Shown one piece after another: positions 39,621 to 50,900 of a stretch of 60,718 nt of DNA. The notes beneath the pieces were generated by a model that was given only the letters and a program-made list of their open reading frames with translations, was not told the DNA's origin and did no database searches. The DNA comes from Stentor coeruleus (Eukaryota > Ciliophora > Heterotrichea > Heterotrichida > Stentoridae), in contig MPUH01000365.1 of assembly GCA_001970955.1 (NCBI GenBank), positions 1 to 60,718 on the forward strand, read 5' to 3'. The position numbers were made by a program, and so were the translations under genes. Positions within the stretch are counted from its first letter, which is position 1; each line of letters opens with the position of its first letter.

Positions 39621-40355
39621 ATGTGGTTATTATTGACTCTGATTTCTGGTCTCCAGGCCTGCTCCACCAACTGCGATGATTCATGCAGATTATTGAACGC
39701 TCCTCAATCTTGTTACGACTACTGTGGTTGTGGAACAAGTTCTGAACATTACCAAGTGAGCTTCTTAGCTAAGCTCGAGCTTCGTCATTACTATGATGAA
39801 ATCTTCAAAGATACCAGCTGCAGAATTAAAGAAATTGAAGAATGCTATGCAAACACCGATCAAACTATATTCTTAAATTGTATTCAAGATAAAGATTGCC
39901 TTATTGCTTTCAACTTCCCAACATTACTTAACAATATTCCCTTCCATTTATGGCCAGCAGTGCAGCCTGAGTTTTTGGTGAATTATAATGAAATAACCTC
40001 AGAAGAATTTGATTCTTATCAAGCTTGTCAAGATCAATGTCATGGAAATACTAAAACTCTTTCAGAAAACTTGATGGAAACGCGGGAAAAGTGCATGAAG
40101 AACAGCTGCAAAGAAAAAGGAGAAGAACTTAGAATCAAAGTGATGCTAAATATCAAGGCTGAACATGAAAGGCTTGAAAAGATCGTCTGTTTTAACAACT
40201 GCAACTATCTATATCAGACTCATTCAATGACTTGGAATGATTGCGTGTGCGATTGTGGAAGTAAAAGCTTTTGTGTTAGTAAGGCAAATGGAGCCTGCTA
40301 TAGTTGCGGCACCAATAAGACCTGCCAATGTCAACTATGCGGTTATAACTGCTAA
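39621..40355 (+). CDS. Secreted Cys-rich protein
   Basis: This is a 244-residue protein. A hydrophobic signal peptide (MWLLLTLISGLQA, cleavage likely before CSTNC) is followed by a mature chain with about 30 cysteines, clustered at both ends (CDDSCRLL, CYDYCGCG; CVCDCGSKSFC, CYSCGTNKTCQCQLCGYNC). The middle is mostly helical (NLMETREKCMKNSCKEKGEE). There is no transmembrane segment or GPI-type tail, so secretion into the medium, a vacuole or a cortical granule is likely. No family is recognised. ATG is directly preceded by TATAA. Confidence 0.85.
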   Translation: MWLLLTLISGLQACSTNCDDSCRLLNAPQSCYDYCGCGTSSEHYQVSFLAKLELRHYYDEIFKDTSCRIKEIEECYANTDQTIFLNCIQDKDCLIAFNFPTLLNNIPFHLWPAVQPEFLVNYNEITSEEFDSYQACQDQCHGNTKTLSENLMETREKCMKNSCKEKGEELRIKVMLNIKAEHERLEKIVCFNNCNYLYQTHSMTWNDCVCDCGSKSFCVSKANGACYSCGTNKTCQCQLCGYNC

Positions 40356-40541
40356 TAGTTAGATTAGTTAGTATTAGAAATTCATCTATAGCTTTCATTA
40401 AAGATTAATATTTCTATAAAAAAAAACTTTTTGTAGTTAAAGTACTTAATTTTTTTGGACTAGTATTTATTATAAGCTGTATATTTTATAAGTTTACAAA
40501 AAATCCTGAAAAAAAAATATGGATGGTATTTACTTATAAAT

Positions 40542-43500
40542 ATGTTGTTCAGTGATCATACATCAACCATGATGAAAAGTTTGAACTATGTGCCTCCTTT
40601 GGTTAGCCTATCAGAAAGCCAGCTATCAGAACTTGACATGAAGACAATGAAATTATACTATAAAGATATGGAAAATCAAAGCCAGGATGAAAATGAAGTA
40701 AGCCTTGCTTTTGAATGGATAGAAACAACATTTGCTGAAAATATGATACGCTTTGATGATGTTTTATTCAAGAAAGTTTATAGCTGTCCACTTGATAAAG
40801 CAATTCTGATCTCTGGCGGCAAAGTATGTATAGAGACTTCCATATTTAATATAACCCCTGNTGATACGCTTTGATGATGTTTTATTCAAGAAAGTTTATA
40901 GCTGTCCACTTGATAAAGCAATTCTAATCTCTGGCGGCAAAGTATGTATAGAGACTTCCATATTTAATATAACCCCTATAGCTATAGAAATTTGTCCTTC
41001 TTCCATACTATCAGTTGAAGTATACAAAATAGCTGAGGACTCATACAATATAATATTTGGGACCAGTGAAGGTAGTTTAATTATTTGTAGTTTCCCAAAA
41101 ATTGATAAAATTGATAAAATTGATAAAATTCAAGAAATCCAAGCTTCTACTAGCCCAGTGATTGGCTTGAAATACAAGGAGGACAGCATTTATTTTATAG
41201 CTCATAACCTTAGCAAATTAGATCTAAAAACACTGACTATAAGTGAAATTGATCCTAGATTTGCAAGATCAATTGATATTTACGAGAATTGTCTTATTGT
41301 AGCATTTGAAAATGAAAATGTAGAAATTTATGAAAACGACCAAAAAGAATTGTCGTGTCTGAACTCAAGTCAAGTGAAAATATGTAAAAATTGGATTGGG
41401 GTAGTTTGTGATAGAGAAGTTATAGTGTGGGACCGAGAAAACTGGATAAAAAAAACTTTTAAATTTGAACAAGAAATTATCAAAATTGACTTCCTTCTTG
41501 AGAACTCTGCGTTGGGTGTACTCGTTTCTGATGGAACTTTGATACTCTGGAATCTTAATAGAAGTAATATCAAAGAACTTATCATTAAAATTCAAGATCC
41601 AATCATAGACTTTATTGAACCTCAAATCAAAAACAATATTTTCCTTATGGACTGTGAAAAAATTGATCAATATCTTATCCCAGAATGGAGGAATGAGTAT
41701 ATATTTAAAGAAAAAGAGCCAGTAAAATTCCTAGCAGCCAGTAAAACATGTCTTGTAAATGCTTCAAGTAATTTAATAACAGTAAGAAAAGATCCACTTT
41801 ACAATGAAGAAACCCTAATCGCCCCTGAAAAAATCACTGCGCTTTGTGTATTAGAAGATTCTTCTATTTTTGCAGTTATTAACAATAATAAAATTGTCTG
41901 TTGGGAGAATGCTTCAAACAATTATCAAGAAATTATTACTGATGAATCTATTTCACATCTTGCCATAAGCCCAAATAAAAATTTTTTAGCATACACTTCG
42001 AGACCTAAAAAAATGATTCATATTTACGATTTTAATACAAAAAATACTGTCAAATCTTATACTGATGGAAAATTTCCAGTATTAGGATCTCAGTTTCGTA
42101 ATGAGTTTCTTTATATTTGGGATATGGCTAAAATTTTAAAACAGAATTTGACTAATATTGCTAGTCAACCAGAGCAGCTTGTTATGAATTTTGATATTGT
42201 AATGAATATTACTCTAATACCTTTAAATGAAGAGTTTATTTTAAATGCTGATAAAAATGCTATTTATGTGTTTTTACCTAATATGAATAATTGTGTGAAA
42301 GCTTTAAATTTCCATGAAGACCAGATTACTAGTTTACTTTTTAGTTCTGATGAGCAGTTCTTTTTCGCCAGTTCTCTTGATAAAAAGGTGTCAATCTGGA
42401 GTTGTCTAACTTTCGAGCTCATAACTTGCATTTTGTCTGATCAAAGTATAAATGCCTTATCTTTAAGCCCTCTCGAAACATTTTTATGCCTAGGACAAGG
42501 CTCTGAGATTTACTCAACTGAAAACCCTTTAAAATGTCCTAAACTTCAAGTATTCGGTCCAACTCGAGCCATCCCTTATGAATTCTGGGCTTACATCCGT
42601 AATTTCCAATGGTTTATTAATGATACTCAAGCCCTTGAAAATAAATTTGCATATACAAACCAATTCGACAATTATATAATCACCCCAAGCTTAATCAATA
42701 TAAACCATATTTTTTCTTGGTGTGGTTTCATAAAAGCTCTAAATGTTTCTTCAAAATCTACTTCTCTTCATAGCACAAGAAATAATGAGGACCCAATAAG
42801 CTTATTAGCAACTCATGATTTATATGAAGAAGCATTTAATATTCTCAAAATCAGATGTGAAGAGCTAATAACCAATCCTTATTCCCTATCTTTCCTTACA
42901 ATAAAAACCATAGCACAACTAAATAAAAAAAGCTTCCCTGGCCTTGAGACTTTTTATGAAGACTCGTATTATATAAGCCAAAATAAAGAACTAAGTAAAT
43001 ATTCTAAAGAAAATGTTCAGTTACCATTAGAGTTATATTCGACAATTCCTCAAGCTAGAAATTCAATGTTTGGTGGAGATGATATTTTTGATGCAAATAA
43101 AGGGACACCAATTGCTTTTTTCACAAATGGGATATGCTTAAATATGACTCCTGGGTCGCAAGAAAGTATTGATTTCGTCCAAAGTATTATTGATTGCAAT
43201 AACCAAGGGGTTTTCTCAACACCATTTATTAATAATATTATGGTTGATAAATGGCGTCAAGTTAAAACTTTGATGATAATCCAGGCTTCAGTATACGCTG
43301 CTTACTTAATAAGTTTAATGCTTTTTGTCACAGATTTGCAAAAAGATATTTTTGATGATAAATTTGATATAAAAACCATATCATTCTATTCAGCATTCTT
43401 CTTTAATTTACTATTATTTGCCAATGAAGCTTTAGCTATGATTGTTGGCGGTATTTCCTATTGGGATGAGTTTTTAAATTATATTGATCTTGCAAGGTTT

Positions 43501-44280
43501 ATCCTGTTTATGACAAGTAGTTATTTTATATACTTTTTGCAATCAGATAACAAATCACTTCTTGCTATTGTGATTTTTATATCGTGGATCCGTGGGATAA
43601 TTTATTTCCGGATATTTGATAGTACACGATATCTAATACATTTAGTAATCCAAGTCATAAAAGATATGGTCAGTTTTGTTTTTGTAACTGTTTATGTCAT
43701 GGCTGGCTTATCAATTGTTTTATGGTCAATGAGGATATCTGAAACTCAAAGTATTACCTTTTTAAAATCTTTTGCGTATACTTATATGGTTAGTATAGGC
43801 GAATATGGGAGTTTTGGTGAAAGCGTTGATGATTTCAGTTTTATCAGTTTAATGATTTTTGTGATTTTAAGTGTCGTTAATACAATTATTATGATGAATT
43901 TGCTTATATCAATTATTAGCGATACTTATGATAAGGTACAGTTAGGGATAGCTGAGGCTAATTTAAAGCAGTTGGGATATATGATTATTGAAATAGAAAT
44001 TCTTATGTATTGGAAAAGACCTATAGAAGAAAAGAAATTTATGCATAAGATTTTCCCAAGATTTGGGTCGAATTCTAATCAAATTTGGCAAGGAAAAGTT
44101 AAGGAAATACAAAATGCGATGAGTGATTCTAGAGTTGAAATAATATCCAAGCTAGATCAGGTTAAAGAAGAAATAATACAAAAAGCGATGAATAATTCTA
44201 GCGTTGAAATGATATCCAAGATAGATCAGGTTAAAGAAGAAATACTTCAGGAAATCAAAAAAATCATCATTAAGGAATAG
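40542..44280 (+). CDS. WD40 beta-propeller fused to a TRP-type cation channel
   Basis: After removing a 118-nt assembly duplication (N at 40861) the frame is continuous and encodes 1206 residues. The N-terminal ~620 residues are WD40-like repeats, for example LSFLLSSDEQFFFASS-type strands with KKVSIWS and GVLVSDGTLILWNL. Residues ~830-1110 hold six hydrophobic helices: TLMIIQASVYAAYLISLMLF, a second to fourth, then SFVFVTVYVMAGLSIVLW, a pore loop FAYTYMVSIGEYGSFGE and the last helix ending MMNLLISIISDTYDKV. That last phrase matches the S6/gate of TRP channels (NLLIAIxxDTY). The C-terminus is a coiled coil with a repeated VEIISKLDQVKEEI unit. It is likely a non-selective cation channel gated through its propeller. 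Confidence 0.9.
40744..40977 (+). repeat. Assembly overlap duplicated around single N at 40861
   Basis: Bases 40744-40859 and 40862-40977 (116 nt, one mismatch) flank the junction. Removing 118 nt leaves 3621 coding nt, a multiple of three. Confidence 0.92.
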
Positions 44281-44349
44281 GTTTTAAATACTTAACCTTA
44301 GAGTAGTTATTTAGTATTTTGGTTTTTTTTATATAAATGGCAATATTTT

Positions 44350-44740
44350 AGAATACTGTTGATACACAGAACTAGAAAAATATTCTTGTGACAACGAAAA
44401 ACTAAAGTTTAGCAACATAAAAAATTAACTTAGTAAAGCAAATGAAAATTATCAAGCAAATGGACAAAACTCACTTAAACCTTGAATTTAAATTAATAAA
44501 AGAAGAGCTTTTAAGATACAGAAGGATAATAGAAGAGCTAAAAAATCATTAAGAATCGTAATAGGATAAATAATAGAAGAATTAAATCAAAGTCTGAATT
44601 CTAAATACATTTCTGAAGTATGTTAAATTAAACTTATATAAAACCAAGATAATGTAAGAAAAAAAAAATTAGAAAAAAAATTAGAGAAACAGAATCAAGG
44701 TTGAAGAGTAAAACCAAAACTTCAATCAAGAGTAAATATT
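44350..44740 (+). pseudogene. Decayed coiled-coil gene relic
   Basis: Plus-strand pieces read as coiled coil: YTELEKYSCDNEKLKFSNIK, then LSKANENYQANGQNS, then in another frame LNLEFKLIKEELLRYRRIIE followed by ELKNH and a run with TAA/TAG stops in a Gln-like context. Frame changes and stops show it is not translated as it stands. It sits in a region with no intact gene downstream of the channel gene. Confidence 0.5.
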
Positions 44741-45378
44741 ATTTTAGTATTTTTTTGTGTCTATCAACAAAAATACGGACAAATATTTGATATACAAACC
44801 ATGAAACCTACTTTGTTTATTATAATTAGGAATTAAAAAATTATGTGATATAATTTTTCATCATTTTGACTTGGGTAAAAGTAAAAGTATTTACTTTGAT
44901 GGATTTCTAGTAACATATGAGGATTTTTAAATTATATAAGATAAGAAATTGTTAATAAGGTTATTAGAAAACTTGTTTAAGATAAAAAAAAATTACGCTG
45001 CTATTGTTAATTTTTTTTAGTAGAGTTTATTTTGGGCTTCTATGCTAAAGTTAAATCTGAGAAAAGTGTTGATATTAAATTTTTCCCCATAATTTCAATT
45101 AGAGAATAAAGATGAATGAAATAAGTACTACATTACAATAATTTGATTTTGGAATAATTATCATCATTATTTCAAGTTGATAAAAACTTCATTTATCATA
45201 TATTAGTTTAAATCTACCAATAAAAGGGGGTTTAATATACATAAAGTTGTTACTATTAATAAAAATACTCATAAAAGTGTGTTCCATTATAAAACAAATT
45301 TTAAAGGTTAAGTTTTTATTATACATACACAATTTTCATTATTTCTTATTATCAATTATTTTAAATATCAAGGCTTAT
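44741..45378. other. Intergenic, nothing further seen
   Basis: AT-rich DNA before the 45379 gene. The open frame extends upstream to 45247, but only through a non-ATG start and hydrophobic low-complexity sequence. Confidence 0.55.
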
Positions 45379-46833
45379 ATGGTAAATAGCATTATCCAAA
45401 TCATTTCATCAATACGCCTAACTCTCTCAAAAACCTCCTCAGCTCATACCTACCTTCAAGAAATCATTGAAAAATCCTCATCAAGCCCAATCCCAAACTC
45501 TTCAAACAAAGTTGCTATAGACATCTCATTACTTGAAGAAATCGCCACAATCATAACAATATTAAATAAAAACGATAGAAAACAAAAACAAACATTAGAA
45601 ATTTTAAATAATGAGTCTGAGAATATTTTTAAAATCTGGGAAAATATCAAGCTTTTGCGACATGATCTTTTTTTATTCCAAACCTCATTTGAAAAAGACT
45701 ATTCTGAGTTAACTAAGATGATAAAGCAAATTGTAAGTGTCCATAAAGAATATAAAACAAGGTGTCAGATTAGTTTTTTAGATTTTTTAAAAGGTATCGA
45801 TATTGATTTGAGGAAAATATTAAAACCTTTAGTTCCAAGTTCGGTTATTAAAGAGCAAGTTAAGTTTCCGATGATTAATACGAACTCGAGTTTGAGAAGC
45901 TCGGTACAGTCTATTGAGGAATCGAATAATGAGAATTTGGAGGAGCCGTCGTTGAAATCACAGCCTGAACCATCAGAAGTGACGATACAGAAACTTAATT
46001 CGCATATACAGATGCTGGTTGGGACTTTGGAAAATATAGCAAAAGATTTAATTCAAGTTTTAGCAGAAGCAGACCGTGAATACTATCAACTTCTAAACAA
46101 ACAAGATGTTTATTCTCGACCTCAAACACCTTTAGCCGCCCCACTTCCAGACTACTTCTGCTATGAAGTAGAAGAAACTCCTCGTGAATCAACCATGACA
46201 AAACAAGTCCTAACAAATGAAAGTAAAGAAATGTGGATAAAAAGACTTAACAAACTTCATCAAAATAAGCAAATCCGTAAAACTCTATATCAAAACTTAA
46301 TATCAAAACTGGAAAAAAGTAGCGAAACACATAAACTTGATTTAAAAGACTTGTTTTTAAATACAGAAATAACGATTTCAGAAAGAGAAAACCTTGTTTA
46401 TTATTTGATTAATGGGTCAACAGAATTTGATAAACATGTTTCTATGTCACAAATGGTTAGTGAGACTAAATTAAAGCCTGAACCCCCTAAAAGTATTAAA
46501 CCTAAAGGAAAGGCTTTGTTTAAAATAGAAAAAGAATTAGAAAAAAGATCAAGTCCTGTGAATAATAGTCCAGATTTAGAAGTAGCCAGGATATCTCAAG
46601 GATCGATGAATTCTCAAGGTCGGATTGTAAACTCTATTCGCCTTGTTTCAAAGTCTCCAAAAATTGAAAGGTTTTTTAAGAATAGGAAATCTGTTAGAGT
46701 TAGGTCGATAACTCCTGTTGGGAAAGATAAAGTGACTAGTTCTAAAGCACGGACACCTTCAGTGCAGAATGGGAAAGTTAGTTTGAATACTTTTTATGCT
46801 AAGCATAGGCTAAGGAGAAATGCTAAAGACTAA
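45379..46833 (+). CDS. Coiled-coil protein with basic Ser-rich tail, unknown
   Basis: I start at the ATG at 45379, since the upstream extension to 45247 lacks ATG and looks non-coding. This gives 484 residues. Residues 1-150 are helical (IIQIISSIRLTLSKTSSAH, LLEEIATIITILNKNDRKQK, FEKDYSELTKMIKQIVSVH), then a polar linker. Residues ~205-245 form another helix (HIQMLVGTLENIAKDLIQVL) and ~285-330 a short Lys-rich helix. The C-terminal 90 residues are basic and Ser/Pro-rich (SPKIERFFKNRKSVRVRSI). Charge and layout suggest a cytoskeleton-binding protein. No family is recognised. Confidence 0.75.
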   Translation: MVNSIIQIISSIRLTLSKTSSAHTYLQEIIEKSSSSPIPNSSNKVAIDISLLEEIATIITILNKNDRKQKQTLEILNNESENIFKIWENIKLLRHDLFLFQTSFEKDYSELTKMIKQIVSVHKEYKTRCQISFLDFLKGIDIDLRKILKPLVPSSVIKEQVKFPMINTNSSLRSSVQSIEESNNENLEEPSLKSQPEPSEVTIQKLNSHIQMLVGTLENIAKDLIQVLAEADREYYQLLNKQDVYSRPQTPLAAPLPDYFCYEVEETPRESTMTKQVLTNESKEMWIKRLNKLHQNKQIRKTLYQNLISKLEKSSETHKLDLKDLFLNTEITISERENLVYYLINGSTEFDKHVSMSQMVSETKLKPEPPKSIKPKGKALFKIEKELEKRSSPVNNSPDLEVARISQGSMNSQGRIVNSIRLVSKSPKIERFFKNRKSVRVRSITPVGKDKVTSSKARTPSVQNGKVSLNTFYAKHRLRRNAKD

Positions 46834-47427
46834 AAGCTTAGCTTATTATAATAGATTTTAATTGAGTTTTTAGTTTTCGGGGAAATTTGTATTAGAAATT
46901 TGAGAGAAGATGATGATGATGTTTGTAAGTTTTGGGTTGATTTTTGTATAGACTTAGGATTTTGGATTGTGTTAAAATTTGAAATATAGTTTTTGGTGGA
47001 GTTTCTATGTTAGGGTTATTGACTTATTATTTTTTCCAAATTTGATACTTATAAATATAATATTATCATTTTTCTTTGTCAAATATTCGAATATAAAATG
47101 TTATCTTTCAACCTAATATTCGTTTTCAATTATTTTCTAAATATACACTACATCATGAAATTCAAATTACTTTTTCAGCCTTATACAAACTAATTTTTAT
47201 AGTTCTTATGACATTCAACACAAATTTTCATACTAAAAATATCTTAATTTCATATGAATTTATACCCATTATACAAATTTTTTTTTTTTTCAAATCCTAT
47301 AGACTTCAAATCATAATCCTCATTATCCTTTAAACAAAACATGAACTTTATCTCAAACTCCTTAACTTAATTTCAAAATATTAATCTAATAAGCATTTTT
47401 CACAATAAAAGCCTATTCATAAAAAAT
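46834..47427. other. Intergenic, nothing seen
   Basis: G/T-rich to about 47000, then A/C-rich to the next start, with a T10 run near 47280. No coding trace. Confidence 0.6.
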
Positions 47428-47709
47428 ATGATCAGCAAAAAGAAAAAATCCGCACATAGTCGGATAACTCAAAGCACTATGAAAAAAAGGCCATCAAAGA
47501 AAAATTTATCTATAAACACTATAGAAAAGCATTTGAAAAACTACTGCAAAGATTTAAATGATACTGGGGATGATATTCGTATAAACCCTTTACCCACACC
47601 AGCTTTTATACATTTTGATGCTTCAAACACAGTAACACCCAGATTTAAATTTACCCCATCTCTACACCCAAGTGTCCACAGAAGGGCTCGGTCAGAGTAT
47701 ATGAATTAA
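47428..47709 (+). CDS. Small basic protein, unknown
   Basis: This is a 93-residue protein with a Lys/Arg-rich N-terminus (MISKKKKSAHSRITQSTMKK) and a Pro/His/Arg-containing C-terminus (SLHPSVHRRARSEYMN). There is no hydrophobic segment. It is flanked by A/C-rich DNA upstream and G-containing DNA downstream, as real genes here are. The composition could suit nucleic-acid or microtubule binding, but nothing specific is recognised. Confidence 0.6.
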   Translation: MISKKKKSAHSRITQSTMKKRPSKKNLSINTIEKHLKNYCKDLNDTGDDIRINPLPTPAFIHFDASNTVTPRFKFTPSLHPSVHRRARSEYMN

Positions 47710-47905
47710 TAATTTTATATATGAAAAAGTTCGGTATATGAATTTTTAACCCTTTGTATATATGCAAATTTAAGATTAAAGGTAAAAATAATAAAGAAAT
47801 GTTTGAGGATTCGATATGGTATATAAGATGATAATATAAAAAAAAATATCATTTTCCTTATATCCCATTATCTAACAACATCAAAATACTATTCTAATCT
47901 TACTA

Positions 47906-50900
47906 TTACTCAGCTTTAGCTTCAGATATCTCATTAACAATAATCTGATTCGTAACATTAATATCAGCTCTTGACTGGTCATCCTGTTTTTTCCCACTAT
48001 CATTCGGATCATCAACAACCTCCTTCCCACTAACCAAAGTTCCAACATGTTTCAATCTACTAAAACATCTAAATCCATACAATTTCCCTTGTAAAGCTAA
48101 AAGTACACCTAAAATAACCCCTAATCCAATAACCAACAAGCTCATAGCCAATATATTCTGACCTGAATAATAATTTAAAAGCCCACAAGAACATATCCAA
48201 ACAGGTACAAAAAAACCTCCAGTTTTCCATAAGTTATAAGACATAATCAAACAAGGTTTCATTCTAAGATTCAATATAAATAAAATCCCAGATACACATA
48301 TTGACACAATAAGTTGAAGCCAAATATATTTTTCTTTAGCAAAAAAAGCAGCGACTGCTGCGATTACAACTTTACCTTGGGATTCAAGGACGAGATAAGT
48401 TGTATCGAATTTTATATCTAAAGCTTTATCTTGAAATGCGATATTAGGGAATAATAATGTGGCAAAAGGATAATAAAGTAATAAAGATAAGATTGCTAAG
48501 GCAAAATAAACCCCATGATCATTAGAGAAACATTCAATGCTTGAGTCTCTCATAAGATGCCAATTGTTGTTTTCGTAAACACAAGAAAAGGAACTGAGCA
48601 TGGCTGAGAGGATGGTTAGATACATTGTTTTACCAAAAAGTGCGATGAATTTACTTAGGAAGAATTGGGGTGAAGGGAATGATGCGACTGTAAAGTCAGA
48701 GTTTAAACCAAGGCGGCCTTGTTTTATGTATTTTATAGCTGGAATGACTAAGAAGACAAAAATCATACTGCAGGAAAAACAGATCCAGTAGGTTTCAACC
48801 CAGTAATCATTATCTGCCAGAACAGCTGTACTGGCTCTAGTAAAATTGCTTCCATATATCCACCCAACCTGCTTTAAGAATCCTACTGAAGAAAAACTAT
48901 ATATTTCAGTCACATGCCCAAAAATACCAATGATATTCGATAAATTAAACTGCATTTCTGGATGTTTTTCATTCGAATCCTTTCTTGCTTCAGCATCCGC
49001 TAAAGAGAAAGTTGTAACAATAAGATTACAAATAACTTCCCACGAAGGGGATCTCCTCCTTTCAAAAATCTCATCTTCTTTCTTTGGTTTCTCTTTCGTT
49101 GCCACCTCTTCAGCTGATTTACTTGTTGGCATTAAACAATATAAACACAATCCAAAACCTTTTCCCATACATCCTAAAATCCCTTTCATACATCTTCCTA
49201 TACATCTTGAGAACCCATCAACATATTTTTCACATAAAAATTTTTTAGGTTCATCAAATCTTTTAGTTGTCCTCCCTTCAATATAAAACTGTGGTCTTGG
49301 GCTATTAATATTATTAGGATCAAAAGACATCATATTATAAATACTATGTTCAGCTCTTGGATCTGAGAATTGTCCTTGATCATCTTTATTTTTTTCATCA
49401 TTGTAATTTTTATTAAAACTATGGTTATTAGATTGATTTTCTCCATGTAATTGAATATAGTCAATATTGTTACTATCATGAATAGAGACTTCTGAAGGGT
49501 AGTATTTATATAAATATGGGAGATTTGAGACTAAGTTCGGGTATATAAGTTCAGAAAATATCTTGTTTTGAGCTTCTTCATAGGATAAATGCGGGTATCT
49601 GAGCTTACCTAGTTGTTTTAACAAAACTTCAGAAAACTGTTCGAAATCTAGTTTGACTAAAGTCTTGGTCATTGTTGAAGGATCGTAAATCCTTGTAAGT
49701 CTTACGTATAAAATATCAGAAGCTGCATATGAGATATATGGTTTCATACCACTAAGTCTTATAAAATGCCTTAAGTCACTCAAATTCATCCATGGCGTAC
49801 CTGACTTTTCTATAAACCCATTAGAAAATCTAGAAAAAACCGCTCGAAGCCATTTATTTTTTATCTGTTCTGATGAGTTGAGGATCTCCAAATGCTTACA
49901 ACTCATGAGCTCTTGTAAAGTTTGAGGTTTTATATTAACTTCTGAGATTTCTTCAAGGTTTTTTTCTAATTCTTCTCTTGGGATATCAAGCTCTTCATCT
50001 ATTATTAATGAGTTTCTTATATTGTTAGAAAAATCATGTTGCCTTTCAGCATTTTCTTTAAATTTTTGATCCCAGTTTCTATCTTCTATAGTATCATTGA
50101 TGTCTAGTATTTTATTACCAATCATAGTTTCTGGCATATCAATTCCAATTAGTTCTTCTGGCTTTAAATCTTCTGATACATGGACTGACTGTATTTCATC
50201 TTGGGTTGCACAGAGTTTTTTGATAAATTGTATAAGGGTTGTACCTTTTTTTGACTCTTGATGTTGGTTGTCGATTACTGGGATATTTTTTGAGGATCTC
50301 AGCTTAGAGATTTCTTTTAGAGTTAGAATTTCTTTACTGTAACGTAAATCTGGGTCTTTGTCTAGCTCGTGATAATTATAGACTGTAGCATTGACTAGAA
50401 CTTTTTCTACAGATTCTGCTCCTGAGTTTCGGAAGTTATCATAGATGCTTCTAAGTGTAACTAATTTGATCCGAACACCATTTTCAGTGAGTCTATCTCT
50501 AACTTGTTCACAACAATATTTTGCGATTTTTTCATATTCCAGTCTACGGAAAAGGAGGTTTAGAGTTATACTTCCAGCACTGACCCCAACCATAAATATT
50601 AGAAGTATAGACCCAACACTCCAGGAAGTTATACTATGAATATCATTGTTGCTTTGGGATGAAGATAAACTTACAGGTATAAGACAAACTATTGGAATTA
50701 AGAAAAACAGCCAACAGCACCCTAAGGTATATGATATGACGATTTCCCCAAACTGCCTAAGAACTGATTTTAGCTCTATAAATACAATGAGAATTAGTAT
50801 TGCAAGAATCAAACCAACTATTACAGTTATTCCAGCTGCTATAGAAGAATCTTCACTAGAAGTAACTAATACAGGGATTGCTATTGCACAAGTAATTACA

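Noticed and set aside
45247..45378. N-terminal membrane extension of the 45379 coiled-coil protein
   Set aside because: The extension has no ATG before 45379 and is a low-complexity Ile/Leu/Lys stretch typical of AT-rich intergenic DNA.
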